Part shown: positions 44,701 to 55,673 of the stretch, one piece after another
How the letters are laid out: every line of letters starts with the position of its first letter
Numbering within the stretch: position 1 is the first letter of the stretch
DNA from: Mesocentrotus franciscanus
Taxonomy: Eukaryota > Echinodermata > Echinoidea > Camarodonta > Strongylocentrotidae
Direction of reading: 5' to 3'
DNA length: 64,000 nt
Assembly (NCBI GenBank): GCA_037976565.1
Contig: CP137672.1
Span: 25,369,140 to 25,433,139 of the forward strand
Position numbers and translations under genes: made by a program
The notes under the pieces: model-generated
Seen by the model: the letters and a program-made list of their open reading frames with translations, nothing else
What the model was told of the DNA's origin: nothing
Databases searched by the model: none

Positions 44701-47335
44701 CTTTACTTGCAGGTATTCTTTTGACCCTGTTTATGATTGACACTCTGGGTAGAAAACTGACCATGGGGCTTGAGATGCTGGTCTGTGCTGTCTTCTCATT
44801 TCTGCTTCTCATGTGTGTTGGCGGGTGAGTAGAAAAACAGGTCTTAAAGCCCCTCTGCACTAGTTTGGCCAGGAGGGATTAGACCTCCCTGCATGGTCAC
44901 TGACAGGTGGTTATCTCATCAAATCAGCTCTCAATTAACATAAGAAAAAGGGGACCATGGGGGACCAACGGTCACCGCTTAGGCATTGTTTGCTATATAG
45001 AGGGTGCAAGTAGCTATAAGAAGTGCAGTGGGGCTTTACAAATCAAATAGTTTTTTTATTTTTTATTTATTATAGCATATTTTTTAAACAAATTTTATTT
45101 GTGATATTTTTATTTTGTACCCCTATCACCTTAAGTATGACTATGTGAATTAACAGTGGCTACTGTTACAAATACAGAGTGCATTTCTAGGAATAAATTC
45201 TACAAATACCCATTTAATGCACCTGGGTTGAGAATGGTATTTCAAAATGAAAATTATTTCATTCTGTTAAAGCTGATTTCCACTTAAAATCTAAAAGAAT
45301 TTAAATGGAAATCAAATTCAATTTGTTAGATTATGTGGTTGCCAACTTCTGTCAAGATCAATCATAAGGGGAAGCTACTTCAAAGCCAATCCACTGTGCT
45401 ATGATCAAGGTTTATTCAAGCCTTCAAAACCATTGGGGGCCTGGCCAAATTGATCACATGAATCAAATTAATCTAGTCGGCAAATAAATTCGGATACCAA
45501 ACACTTTTATGTAGCCTGCATTAAATAAAGAGCCTATTTGAAGTAGCACACCACGTAAATAAAATACCAGTACATTGATATTTTCTCTCATTTTGTTATC
45601 TTGTGCAGAGTCACCCAGATGCTTTTTATCTTTGTTATTCGAGGAATGATTACCGGAGCATCACAGGCGCTGTATGTCTACACACCTGAGGTAAGAATAT
45701 TTTCTCAATTATCTTTCGTTTTATAGCCTATCCCCCCCAAAAAATCTAGGGGTTAGTTTGATTTTAATGTACTTCATGACTATACATGTAATTGATATTG
45801 TTTGATGATAATTGTTTTACCCAACTGCTAAGAAAACGTGTAAATGCTTGTAATTAAGCAACCAGGGGACCAAGGGCTATAAGTCCTCTCTGAGGGACAT
45901 GGTAATGAGGATTAATGCCTTACCAAAGGGCACAAGCGCATTGACATGGTTTCAAACCCGGGACTTCTCGGTTTTGAGACCGCTGCTCTACCACTGAGCC
46001 ATTGTTTATTGCCCTGTGAAGAAGTAGTACGGTTTTAGTTGATACGTTGATGACTTTTATGTGTACATGTCTTGGTGAGACCCTGTTTTCTAAAGATGGC
46101 ATGTAAAAACCTGTTTGTGCCTGATTTGAATGAATCTTTGGAAATCTGCTAGGGTTTTTATTTATTCCTTTTTTTTTTAGTGGTTACTTCATAGAATCCA
46201 AAATAAGGAAAATGATGTAACTTAATTTCTTTTGACTCTTCAACTTTAACAAACGGCATGTTTTACTTCTGAATGCAATCATTCTTGATTTTGTTTGGTA
46301 TTATTTAGGTCTTCCCTACTCATGTGAGATCAGTCGGCTTGGGGTTGTGTGTAGCTTGCTCAAAACTGGGTGCCATTTTGACCCCTTTTGTAGCTGAGGT
46401 AGGTACCATAAATGGCCTTCTAGGCCTCTTTCTTATGCCTTATTTGTGCTTATATGAAGAAAAAAAAACTCATTCAAATTATGAATATTTGCATTGGATT
46501 CACAAAGAAAAAGGGTCCTGTATTTATTATTAATTGTACTGGAATGGAATATATCCAGTAATTATGTAGAGGTGTCATTTTTTAGTGGTTTAAACACTTG
46601 ACTGGAGAGGTGGGTGTCCTTGGTCGAGCCCTGGTGTGGACTCATTTGGCAAGACATTAATCTACATTTGGCACTCTCCACCCAGGTGTGAAAGTGGGTA
46701 CTGGTAGGAAGGAATTCCTTGAATGCTGTGAGCACTGAAATCAATAGCCTGGAAGAGCCGGAGTAATGTGTGAGTGCCTTGAGCACCTTGCATAGTGGAA
46801 ATGTGTGCTATAAAGATATCCAATATGATTATTATTCTATTTGTATTATAATGCAAGAAATAGCAATTGTCACTGCATCATTCAAAATTTAGTATATTGA
46901 ACAATATTTTCTATGTTTATACAACCAAAATTTAGGTGAAAAACCGTGAAATAGATAGAAGAAAAGGAATGACTTTGATTGTAAAATATTGTGATTCATT
47001 CACTGATGTTTTGAAGAGTCTAGTTTTGAGAAAAACTGTGGGTATTCCTCAGTAGAGTCGTTTAGAAATAAAGATTCAAAGCTTGAAATTATGGTGTTAA
47101 AGTGCCAAGTGCAAAATACAAAATGTTACAAAATTGTGCTCTCATTTATTAACAGAAGAATAATTCCAGTTCATTTTTTTTTCTATATCTTGTTTCTCTT
47201 TTATATTCACCTGCCCAGGTTTTGATCAAGCAATCAGTGTTTATGACATTTTGTGTGTATGGTGGCTTCGCGGTCTTGGCTAGCCTGTTATCTTTCATAC
47301 TCCCCATAGAAACAAAAGGACGCAGCCTCAAGTAG
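32616..47335 (+). CDS. SVOP: SVOP-like MFS transporter, copy B (14 exons)
   Basis: Tandem sister of copy A in the same orientation. The exon count and splice phases are the same, and the product is about 497 residues if the exon 9 donor two bases upstream of the consensus one is used. All family motifs are kept: GDKFGRKK (124-131), VLRGLLGAALGG, AEFLPSKSRG, LGWRYLL, FLPESASY, TLGRK, YTPEVFPTHVRS and PIETKGR. Its N-terminus is shorter than that of copy A. Exon differences are mostly conservative replacements, which suggests both copies have been under selection. The open question is exon 9, where a TG-run change puts the strongest donor out of frame. AATAAA lies 75 bases after the stop. The substrate is unknown, as for vertebrate SVOP. 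Confidence 0.87.
33227..33462. mobile_element. TIR element (GTGTCCGGACA ends)
   Basis: GGTGTCCGGACACTTAACAAA at the left and TTGAATAAACAACCTGTCCGGACACAC at the right are approximate complements. Copy A lacks it at the matching place (about 10125). Confidence 0.55.
33567..34265 (+). mobile_element. Hairpin-ended element with internal repeats
   Basis: It starts TGTCTCGCCTGCGGCCTGCG and soon has AAGCGAGACA; it ends AGGCGAGACTGCCGAGAGC. Inside, units with TCAAGGT(C/T)AAAGGTCATTT, AATTGTTA(T)ATAATTTTG and AAAGTATA repeat about twice. Absent from copy A, so it entered after duplication. No coding frame. Confidence 0.7.
35307..35515 (+). pseudogene. Frame-broken counterpart of the possible cassette exon
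   Basis: It has a good acceptor (TTATTAG) but a 4-bp insertion near 35340 that shifts YINES.. out of frame with the later AKKHPKKK segment, and a stop after RQLKS. Treated as a decayed or never-used exon. Confidence 0.35.
35668..35980. mobile_element. Palindromic MITE (CAGGGGGTGTTTCAC family), copy B only
   Basis: The ends CAGGGGGTGTTTCACAAAG and CTTTGTGAAACACCCCCCTG are complementary. It sits 34 bp before exon 2; copy A has a T-rich stretch there without the element. Confidence 0.85.
36015..36112 (+). CDS. SVOP: Copy B exon 2
   Basis: Residues 42-74. The predicted peptide is identical to exon 2 of copy A, with one silent difference (GAT for GAC). Donor GTGCGT. The MITE insertion ends just upstream, but the acceptor and pyrimidine tract remain. 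Confidence 0.93.
36766..36936 (+). CDS. SVOP: Copy B exon 3 (TM1-TM2, MFS motif)
   Basis: Residues 75-131. It differs from copy A at a few positions (KLYPYQQ, TGYFLGAP, GLMGDKFGRKK). Phase 0 at both ends. Confidence 0.94.
37735..37915 (-). mobile_element. SINE family 1, reverse, in intron 3
   Basis: Shared with copy A (17368-17556). The head reads TTACTAGACCACTGCTCTAC in plus orientation. It ends about 50 bases before exon 4. Confidence 0.8.
37964..38088 (+). CDS. SVOP: Copy B exon 4 (TM3-TM4)
   Basis: Residues 132-172 plus two bases of Ser173: TLALCSCFIFYFGLLSSFSP then NLIWLLVLRGLLGAALGGTS. Donor GTAAGT. No tandem duplicate follows, unlike copy A. Confidence 0.94.
38672..38735 (+). CDS. 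SVOP: Copy B exon 5
   Basis: Residues 173-194, SVIICAEFLPSKSRG.., with the same peptide as copy A. Donor GTAAGA. Confidence 0.94.
39047..39540. mobile_element. Long-TIR MITE in intron 5
   Basis: About 100-bp complementary arms start at AAAAAAGTTTGGAAACTCA and end at TTGAGTTTCCAAACTTTTTT, including GATTATATCTCTCTTGT and its mirror. Copy A keeps only one end fragment at about 18859-18884, so the element was deleted there or is older than the duplication. Confidence 0.8.
39602..39727 (+). CDS. SVOP: Copy B exon 6 (TM5-TM6)
   Basis: Residues 195-236, AFWIIGICLEISLAMVVIP then TLGWRYLLIFSS. The replacements relative to copy A are mild (V/I, T/S, M/I). Donor GTAAGT. It lies 61 bases after the MITE. 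Confidence 0.94.
40331..40462 (+). CDS. SVOP: Copy B exon 7 (central loop)
   Basis: Residues 237-280, FLPESASYQQASGNWSGAMS onward to PPGKLKRNVEL. Phase 0 at both ends. Confidence 0.94.
40539..40687. mobile_element. Palindromic MITE, same site as 21115 in copy A
   Basis: The ends GGGCCCTGTTTCATAAAACTTG and their complement enclose TAACAAG..TTATAG arms and a GATTGGCTG core. The flanks (GGACCAGGG) equal those of copy A, but the inner arms differ in sequence. Confidence 0.85.
41066..41374 (+). mobile_element. tRNA-headed SINE, family 2, with target duplication
   Basis: The head has GTGGTCTAGTGGATAAGTC (A box) and GGGGTTCAAATCCC (B box), with TGCAGA in an anticodon-like place. The body has CCTTTGGCAAGATGTTAATC and CCACTCAGGTGTAAAATGGT. 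ATATAGGG flanks it at 41058-41065 and 41375-41382; copy A has one such copy and no SINE. Confidence 0.88.
41484..41560 (+). CDS. SVOP: Copy B exon 8
   Basis: Residues 281-305 plus two bases of Trp306: KPKGSIRELFSTKLLAFTTV then ILINL. Donor GTAAGT. Confidence 0.93.
41593..42096. mobile_element. Full-length MITE (GGGGAAGTCCACCC family)
   Basis: Complementary ends AAGGGGAAGTCCACCCTGAT and GGGTGGACTTTCCCTT about 500 bp apart. It is at the same intron position as the 100-bp deleted version in copy A. Confidence 0.82.
42508..42581 (+). CDS. SVOP: Copy B exon 9 (TM7), donor ambiguous
   Basis: Encodes FCNAFLYYGNVLLSTELFSS from the split Trp306 to residue 330. Ending at 42581 (donor GTGTGA) keeps phase 1. 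The stronger donor GTGAGT would end the exon at 42583 and shift exon 10 out of frame, giving an early stop. The TG run is one base shorter here than in copy A. Confidence 0.75.
43576..43677 (+). CDS. SVOP: Copy B exon 10 (loop, start of TM8)
   Basis: Residues 332-364: NNSKPELECFSACKS then YASLLVASLAEVP. One of the two overlapping sequons of copy A is lost (K for T). The acceptor is AAG instead of TAG. Confidence 0.92.
44508..44678 (+). mobile_element. Repeat with GTGAAACCTGTCTATAAAGACC-like start
   Basis: CAATGAAACCTGTCTATAAAG, AAAAGTGGTCTTTATAGGCAGG and a TTTGACTGTA end recur at 60150-60330. Within each, the GGTCTTTA/TAAAGACC blocks can pair. Absent from copy A. Confidence 0.7.
44713..44824 (+). 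CDS. SVOP: Copy B exon 11 (TM8-TM9)
   Basis: Residues 365-401: ILLTLFMIDTLGRKLTMGLE then MLVCAVFSFLLLMCVG. DTLGRK replaces ETLGRK of copy A and is closer to the DRLGRK of human SVOP at that Asp. Confidence 0.94.
44845..45037. mobile_element. TIR element, AAAGCCCC family, reverse
   Basis: The same family as 23656-23853, opposite orientation. It starts 20 bases after the exon 11 donor. Copy A has an empty site there (GGTCTTAAAAATCAAATAG). Confidence 0.78.
45609..45690 (+). CDS. SVOP: Copy B exon 12 (TM10)
   Basis: Completes Gly402 and encodes residues 403-429, VTQMLFIFVIRGMITGASQA then LYVYTPE. S replaces F in the G-A-F-Q-A motif. The acceptor is TTGTGCAG. Confidence 0.94.
45822..46003 (-). 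mobile_element. SINE family 1, reverse, in intron 12
   Basis: Counterpart of 28285-28470 in copy A, at the same place and in the same orientation. Confidence 0.8.
46309..46398 (+). CDS. SVOP: Copy B exon 13 (loop, TM11)
   Basis: Residues 430-459, VFPTHVRSVGLGLCVACSKL then GAILTPFVAE. Donor GTAGGT. Only one diverged unit of the copy A minisatellite precedes it. Confidence 0.94.
46570..46835 (+). mobile_element. Diverged SINE, uninterrupted
   Basis: Counterpart of 29465-29880 without the nested MITE. It contains GGCACTCTCCACCCAGGTGTG and GGGTACTGGTAGGAAGGAATTC. Confidence 0.65.
47219..47335 (+). CDS. SVOP: Copy B exon 14 (TM12, stop)
   Basis: Residues 460-497, VLIKQSVFMTFCVYGGFAVL then ASLLSFILPIETKGRSLK and TAG. 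It differs from copy A at one residue (S for I). Confidence 0.94.
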   Translation, partial: VLIKQSVFMTFCVYGGFAVLASLLSFILPIETKGRSLK

Positions 47336-47410
47336 ATGATGGAGGTGGTTCCGCTGGGATGAGAAATAGTCATGGCCCCACTTCCTCCTATTGTACAAGA
47401 AAGAATCTTG

Positions 47411-47416
47411 AATAAA
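47411..47416 (+). other. Candidate polyadenylation signal of copy B
   Basis: AATAAA lies 75 bases after the stop codon and is the nearest match. The same place in copy A is not conserved. Motif match only. Confidence 0.4.
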
Positions 47417-47458
47417 AAACTCTCATTTAGGACTAGTGAAAACAAAATTATTGACCAG

Positions 47459-47580
47459 GTTTTGATCAAGCAATCAGTGGTAATGACATTTTGTGTGTAC
47501 GGTGGCGTCACAGTCTTGGCTAGCCCATAGAAACAAAAGGATGCATCCTTAAGTAGATGATGGAGGTGGCTCCACCTCTT
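47459..47580 (+). pseudogene. Duplicated exon 14 fragment, truncated
   Basis: An intact-looking acceptor (GACCAG) is followed by VLIKQSVVMTFCVYGGVTVL-like coding that hits TAG after ASP. It then keeps AAACAAAAGGATGCATCC and the downstream AGATGATGGAGGTGG. If used as an alternative last exon it would truncate TM12. A third, more decayed copy lies at about 47652-47735. Confidence 0.7.
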
Positions 47581-47925
47581 CCTATAAGGGAAGAAAAAAA
47601 ATCCCTGATAAATGACTTTTTTGCGGACTTGTGAGAAAATATTATTGGCTAGGTTTTGATAAAACAATTAGTGGTTATGACATTATGTGTATACGGTGGC
47701 CTGCTTCACTGACCTGTCTAGCGTGGTGCCTGTCATTTAGAGCAGCTACTGAAATTTCAGTCCTTCTTTCAATAATCAATACTATAATGATTTAAAGATC
47801 AGTTAGACTTCACAAATATGGGGTGAATTTCACCGATATATCTGTCTCAGAGCTCTGTGGAATTACTTGCATATATAGGTATAGTGAGGGGTGTGAACTT
47901 CGTAAGTATCGGTCTTAGAAGGTAC

Positions 47926-48545
47926 AAAATCATCTTTATTTCTTTTGCAAATTTGTTGTTGCTGCAAGAAAGTATTTTACATATCTTTTTTTACAAAGTT
48001 AGCTGTCATTGGATATTTTATTTGTATTATATGTGAGTTTTAAATGATGTACCGTAATACTTGTGTGCTACTTAGAGGTCCATTGTTGGACTTATGACTT
48101 GCATATATTTTTGAGGTTAGAGTTTGAAGGTCAAAAGTCTTAGAAGGTCAAATATCATCTTTATTTCTTTTGCAAATTTGTTGTTGCTGCAAGAAAGTAT
48201 TTTACATGATTTTTTTTACAAAGTTAGCTGTCATTGGACATTTTATTTGTATTATATGTGAGTTTTAAATGGTGTACCATAATACTTGTGTGCTACTTAG
48301 AGGTCCATTGTTGGACTTATGACTTGCATATATTTTTATATCATCTTTATTTCTTTTGCAAATTTGTTGTTGCTGCAAGAAAGTATTTTATACATATTTT
48401 TTTACAAAGTTAGTTGTCATTGGATATTTGATTTGTATTAAATGTTAGTTGTAAAGGGTGTAATATTTGTGTGCTATTTAGAGGTCCATTGTTGGAGTTT
48501 TGACTTGCGTAAACTTTGAGGTTGGAGTTTGAAGGTCAAAAGTCA
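47926..48545 (+). repeat. About 200-bp unit repeated three times
   Basis: Each unit has ATCTTTATTTCTTTTGCAAA, then GCTGCAAGAAAGTATTTTA, then AGAGGTCCATTGTTGGA. The third unit is shortened at its left side. Copy A has one unit (about 30840-31040). Confidence 0.85.
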
Positions 48546-49794
48546 TGAAGAATACCTATGGTACGGAACCTGCTTTGCTGCAACAGCAACTAAGAAAAGT
48601 GTAGGCCATAGATGTTGCAGACTGCAATCAACTGCAGTAGAAAATTCATAGTGATTGAAAATTAACGATAAGGAATCTGGGCGAGCAATATTTATATACA
48701 GTACCAAAGAAGTAAGTCAAGATTTCTTTATTTTATTCATATTTATCAATTGCAGGTATATATACAACAAATACAATTATATTTGAACTGTGGATATTTG
48801 AACTGTGGATATTTTTTACATGTGTATACTTTCATTTTGAAATTGTATTTTCTGCTATGTTGTGAAGGCTGAATTTGAAAGGCTGAAACATAAGCTGTTT
48901 TGCTACGAAGAAATTTCACGATATATGTCACCTTAAATTGTATATTATGATACTAATTAACAGGGTAACCAAAACGTATGTTGTATTGTTTAATTTGAAA
49001 TACATTTTGAAAAGGTAATTGGAATACTATTGGTGCCTTTATTTTACATTACTTTTATTTTACTTAATACATTAACCAACTAAGTAATGCCTTTTAGTTG
49101 GATTATAATAACATACCTTTTCAAAGGTACATATGTCTTTCATATAATGTTGCATACATCATATTACCTTGAGCTTCCAGATCTAACTTCAAGGGGGGTC
49201 TCAGCTTCCGGGTCTTGCACCAGGGTCATTTTACTTCAGTCTCCTGCTTGCTGGGTATTGATTAATATTGATTAATGTCATTCATGTGTATCTTTCTTGT
49301 CATTGTAATCATGTTTGTATTCATTTCAAATACAGTACTAACAAATAAAAGAGAGAGAAAAAAGGAGGACTACACAATGAAGTGTAGATAATAGGGGACA
49401 TTGTTGTGCTTAAAAAAATATTAAAAAAATCTGAAATAGTTCTCAGAAAAAAATACTTAAAGGGATGGTGATGAGATGTTTTAACAGTAAAAGTGTTATT
49501 TTTTGTGTGTATTGCTGCAAATAAATTTTGAGAAAGATTGCTGTCAATGAAACGTGATCTTGTGTTCTGGAAATGATGGAAAATATTCTCTCAGTCTTAA
49601 ACTAATAATTATTTCACTGAATGGTGACAAAAAAATACTTTTATAATTCCTTTTTTTAATCAATTTATATCCTGTATCATATTAAAAAGCTGGCAAAGTG
49701 ATGGAAATACTGACTGTTTCATGAATCATGTTTTAATAGAATAGGGTGCTGGTGCTTGTTTGAAAAAGAAAAGAGTGTTGTTGGAGAGAGACTC

Positions 49795-49828
<34 letters not shown>

Positions 49829-50205
49829 GGAAGCTAGTAAGAAAGAGGGAGAGAGAGAAAGAGAGAGAGGGGGTATGTTGGGACAAGAGAATTGAGAATG
49901 ACAGTGAAAGTACAAGATAAAGACAAAAAGGGGGAAGAGAGGAAACGGAAGGAGAGGGAAAAAAGATGGGGAGAGGGAAGGACTGGGAACTAGAGTATAA
50001 AGGCTGCCACAGGAAGGATGAACTTAGATTTCGCCCTCCATGTGATAAAGTGAAATAGATCTTCAAGCAAAAATATAAATAAAGATTCTGTTTTTATTAT
50101 GATGTAACAAGGAGGAGAAAAATGTATCAGAATTTCAACAATCATATGTTAGCTTTGATGAGACCCCATGGCCTGTTATCTTTGACAACTTTTCAGGGTA
50201 AAAAA
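48546..50205 (+). other. Remaining 3' flank of copy B
   Basis: Colinear with copy A 31030-32435 except for small indels and an extra segment at about 49215-49560. It includes the (GA)n tract at 49790-49878. The duplication ends at ACAACTTTTCAGGGTAAAAA (about 50186-50205). No gene is seen. Confidence 0.65.
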
Positions 50206-52029
<1,824 letters not shown>

Positions 52030-52067
52030 GTTTCCCCCCAGCCATGCATTTTTTGTTTAAATGACCT

Positions 52068-52190
52068 GGGTCCCGTTGCATAAAACTTATCATTGATGGT
52101 AACTTTACCATCAATGGTAACTTCCATGGAATGCTTGATTTTGATTGGCTGTTGAGCAATGTTACCATGGTAGTTTTACCATTAATGTTA
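52068..52190. mobile_element. MITE fragment, GGGTCCCGTTGCATAAAAC family
   Basis: The left half matches 21115-21274, including CCATGGAAT and GATTGGCTGTTGAGC. The right end lacks its terminal repeat. It starts 39 bases after the GLOD5 stop and so probably lies in its 3' UTR. Confidence 0.8.
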
Positions 52191-52982
52191 CAGCTCATTT
52201 TCTTATTCTCATAATGGCATTTTCCTTTCAAAGTTGTCATCGTGTATTAGATCTTTATTTTTGTTGTCACTTAACGTATTATATAAAAAATGACATTGAT
52301 TCCTATTGATCGAAGAATTCTCTTCAAATTGGCAGCACCGAATGAATTCTGTTGGTTGCATTTTTAATGCATAATACAAGAAAATACTGTAACAAAATTA
52401 CATGGTCAGAAAGCAAAAATGGTTAATAACTGTTAGAAAAGAATGTAGAATAACTTGATCCACCTATAGCCTAAAAAAAAAAGATTCATAAAGGCCATAC
52501 CAACAGTTAAAAAAAATTAAGATTTTTCAGATGTACAATGATCCGGCACTATTTGTCACTATTTGTCACTATTTGTCCTTACACTGAGCTCTTGTGCCTT
52601 ACTTAAATCCATTGCTCTGGATTACTCTGGAGCTATTATGAGCTTGAGGTCTCAATCATAAACAGACTGAAACATGTGAGGGCAGTAGTCTGCAAAATCT
52701 GCTGGAACTGCTGGAATATTACTGTTTCTATTGACTTGTCCAATTTGCTGAGATTTCTGAATTTCATTTACTTTTAGAGCGTAATTCAAAAGTAGCATAG
52801 TTTTATCATAGGTTTGTAGCGTGTACTTGTTTCTCATGATTTACACTTTAGCATGGCTGTATATTTCTTTAGAAACAGTTTTGGAAGTATTGAGAAAAAA
52901 TTATATTGATAAAAAAAATATTAAAATAAATTGTGATTAGAAATACATGACACTTGGACTCTCGAAATAAATTACCGGTAAG

Positions 52983-53025
<43 letters not shown>

Positions 53026-54578
53026 TTTCACATCATTACATTGTTTTGAGTTCATGATCATATAATATCCTTAGTTTGCTCGGAACAAAGATTATAATTT
53101 ATGCAGATTCTCTTTTGTGGAAAATTAAAGCATAAACCTCTTTTGTAGAGCTGTTCTGACATGTAGTTTTTCTTGACACATTTAGACTTGGTAGTTGTGT
53201 GGAAAGAAACAGAAGAAAAACTGCTTGAGCATATTATTCATCATGTCTTTGTTATCAATGAATAACAGAAATTTGCTCTGTCAGTTAGCTTTCAATGATA
53301 ATAGTGTTATCAGTGTGCTGGGGTCTCTTTGGGTCCTGTGTTTGTTCCCTTTCTCTCTGTGGCGGCTTGAAAATTTATCAAATTATTTCATCTTTTATGC
53401 AAATATGACTTATTAATCAAGCGTCCCGCGCATTGACACTCAAGTAGCTTGCTTAAGACAGCTGCAAAGAAATGCAAATTTACGAAGATGGTGGCTGAAA
53501 TCCTGTAGTTCTTGACTCAGACCTGGTTGTACATTTTTACAATTAGATTATATTTGGATGTACTTGGAGCATGGTCCTTTTCAATGATATGTTAAAAGAT
53601 TTGTTGGTAAGATTTACTTTGTACGTATATGAGTACAATTGTTGTAAATATTTCTGAAGTGCACATGTTTAAGAAGAAGATTCTAATCCAAAAAAATTAA
53701 ACATTCTAAAACATCGTAAATATGCCACTCTGAAACAATGTGACTTCTTGCTAGTTTTTCCTTTGTAGAGGTGTTAGGAGCATTGAAGAATATGATCTTT
53801 ATACATGTATGTATACATTCCAAAATTTCCTGCACTATTTAACAAAGGAAAAATCCTCCACCTCCTGGAAAAATTGACTTTCAATCTACAGCATGGTATA
53901 CACACATCCAAGAATAATAGCTACAGTGTACTAGAGTTATAATTTTAATATAGAACTTTATCATCATAGGAGGGGGTGGGGGTTAAGAGAAAATAAGTAA
54001 AGTTGAAATAGATTGTAATCATATATTCACTAAAAGACAATATAATGTTAGACTCTTGTAGACAGAATCATTTCTGTAATCTTAAAGCTATGATTCAAGT
54101 TAATAAAAATGTTCTGAACTAACAAAAAAAGAAGAAGGAAATATTCAAAATGTGTGAGTTCAGAGGTCTAGAAGTGTACAACTAGGCCCAATGTGGACAT
54201 GACTTATTAGCGGGGGAGGGTCAACAAAAAATTCTTGCTACATGGACAGCTGTGCCTGGGGGACATAGACCCGCTTCAAGTTCTCTAATTTGTTTGCTAA
54301 TTTTTGTCTCTTTCCTCAGAGATTTACTCACATGCATGTCCAAATTTCAAAGCGATGCTTTGGGGTATAGATTTCCATTTTTCTCAGGTGATCGATGCAC
54401 GCATGCATGCATGCTGCACATTTGCCACGATAATTCACCCACACCGGCTACATGACTGGCACAAATTTTTTTTCCCACTCTCTGCACTGTAGGGAGAGTT
54501 GGTGTGTCATCGTTACAGATTTTTTCTTGAAAAACAGTTATGTCATTTAGATGCTGGACTTTTGTTTTGAACAAGATG

Positions 54579-54580
<2 letters not shown>
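52191..54580. other. Intergenic or 3' UTR, no further gene seen
   Basis: AATAAA candidates for GLOD5 lie at 52925 and 52966. A (GA)n run occupies 52985-53021. The open frames at 53195 and 54252 show no family motif. Confidence 0.55.

Positions 54581-54582
<2 letters not shown>

Positions 54583-54613
<31 letters not shown>
54583..54613. repeat. (GA)n microsatellite
   Basis: A clean AGAGAG run. Confidence 0.9.
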
Positions 54614-54619
<6 letters not shown>

Positions 54620-54754
54620 AGAAAGAAATATTTGAATAAATTGTAACAATCATTCAAATTAAGAAAGTTTATTTGAATTATATGTTACTTTTCTTTGTTT
54701 TTGGAATTCATATTTGGACCAAATTTAGGTGGAGTTGGGGGTGTCCTAGTGGGA

Positions 54755-54845
54755 AAAGTAAAAGAAGTAGAGAGAAAGAGAGAAAAGAAAGAGAGATTAA
54801 GGGAGGTTGAGGCAGTGAAGGAGAGAGAGAGAGGGGGGGGGGGAG

Positions 54846-54894
<49 letters not shown>

Positions 54895-55025
54895 ATGAGA
54901 GAGTAAGGAAGGAGAGAGAGAAGAAAAAGAGAATGAAAGGGTGTGAGAGATAGAAGGAAAGAGAGAGGAGAGAGAAGAGAGAAAGAAGGAGACATGGGGG
55001 GAAAAGTGAGGGGAGAGGGGAAAGG
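54755..55025. repeat. Long interrupted (GA)n purine tract
   Basis: A purine-rich tract with GGGGGGG and AAAG interruptions. Serine/leucine-rich minus-strand frames through it are artefacts. Confidence 0.92.
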
Positions 55026-55635
55026 GACAACGGACGACAATTTCAACCATTGTTCATACTATTTGTGTACATGGGAAGAAAAATGATGGACATGTGACAA
55101 TGAATCACTGAATTGAAATAAAAATTCTCCAGATAATCAGTGGATGGTAGGAGTGAAAAATAGCGCCAGAATCAAAACATGAACAGGTGGGTGGGTAGAC
55201 AGCTAAACTCGGACCTTGGCATTGGGGTTGGTTGCACAGGGATCTGTTCCAGGATGTGGGGTGTACATTCCACAATTTCTACTGTAAGATTAATGAATTA
55301 TGCAAAGCCTGTCACTTATGTTATATGCCAAACATTTAACCCCAAATTTGCTGTTAATTGTCACAAACAGCCGAGAATATATTGGCTACATTGTAATTAA
55401 ACATTTTTGCTGTCATCACATTGTATTTGCATCATCATACTATTACTATACTTGTTATTGTATTATCAAGTACAATCCTTGATTCAAACTCTGTAGTTTA
55501 AACACTTCAGTTACACAGCATTACAAAAAAATCTTGATTAATTGTAACATTTGATAATTCCTGGTTATATTTACTTGCAGAGTATAGGCCTATCTTGTAT
55601 TCATGTGTCAAGCAAGGGGCATAGACATAAGTCGT

Positions 55636-55673
<38 letters not shown>

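Noticed and set aside
47149..47667. 172-codon open frame on the minus strand
   Set aside because: It is antisense to exon 14 and its duplicates; repeated peptide blocks reflect the tandem exon copies.
54685..55050. Serine/leucine-rich membrane-like proteins on the minus strand
   Set aside because: Products of the (GA)n tract; the same happens at 1655-1963 and 32055-32279.
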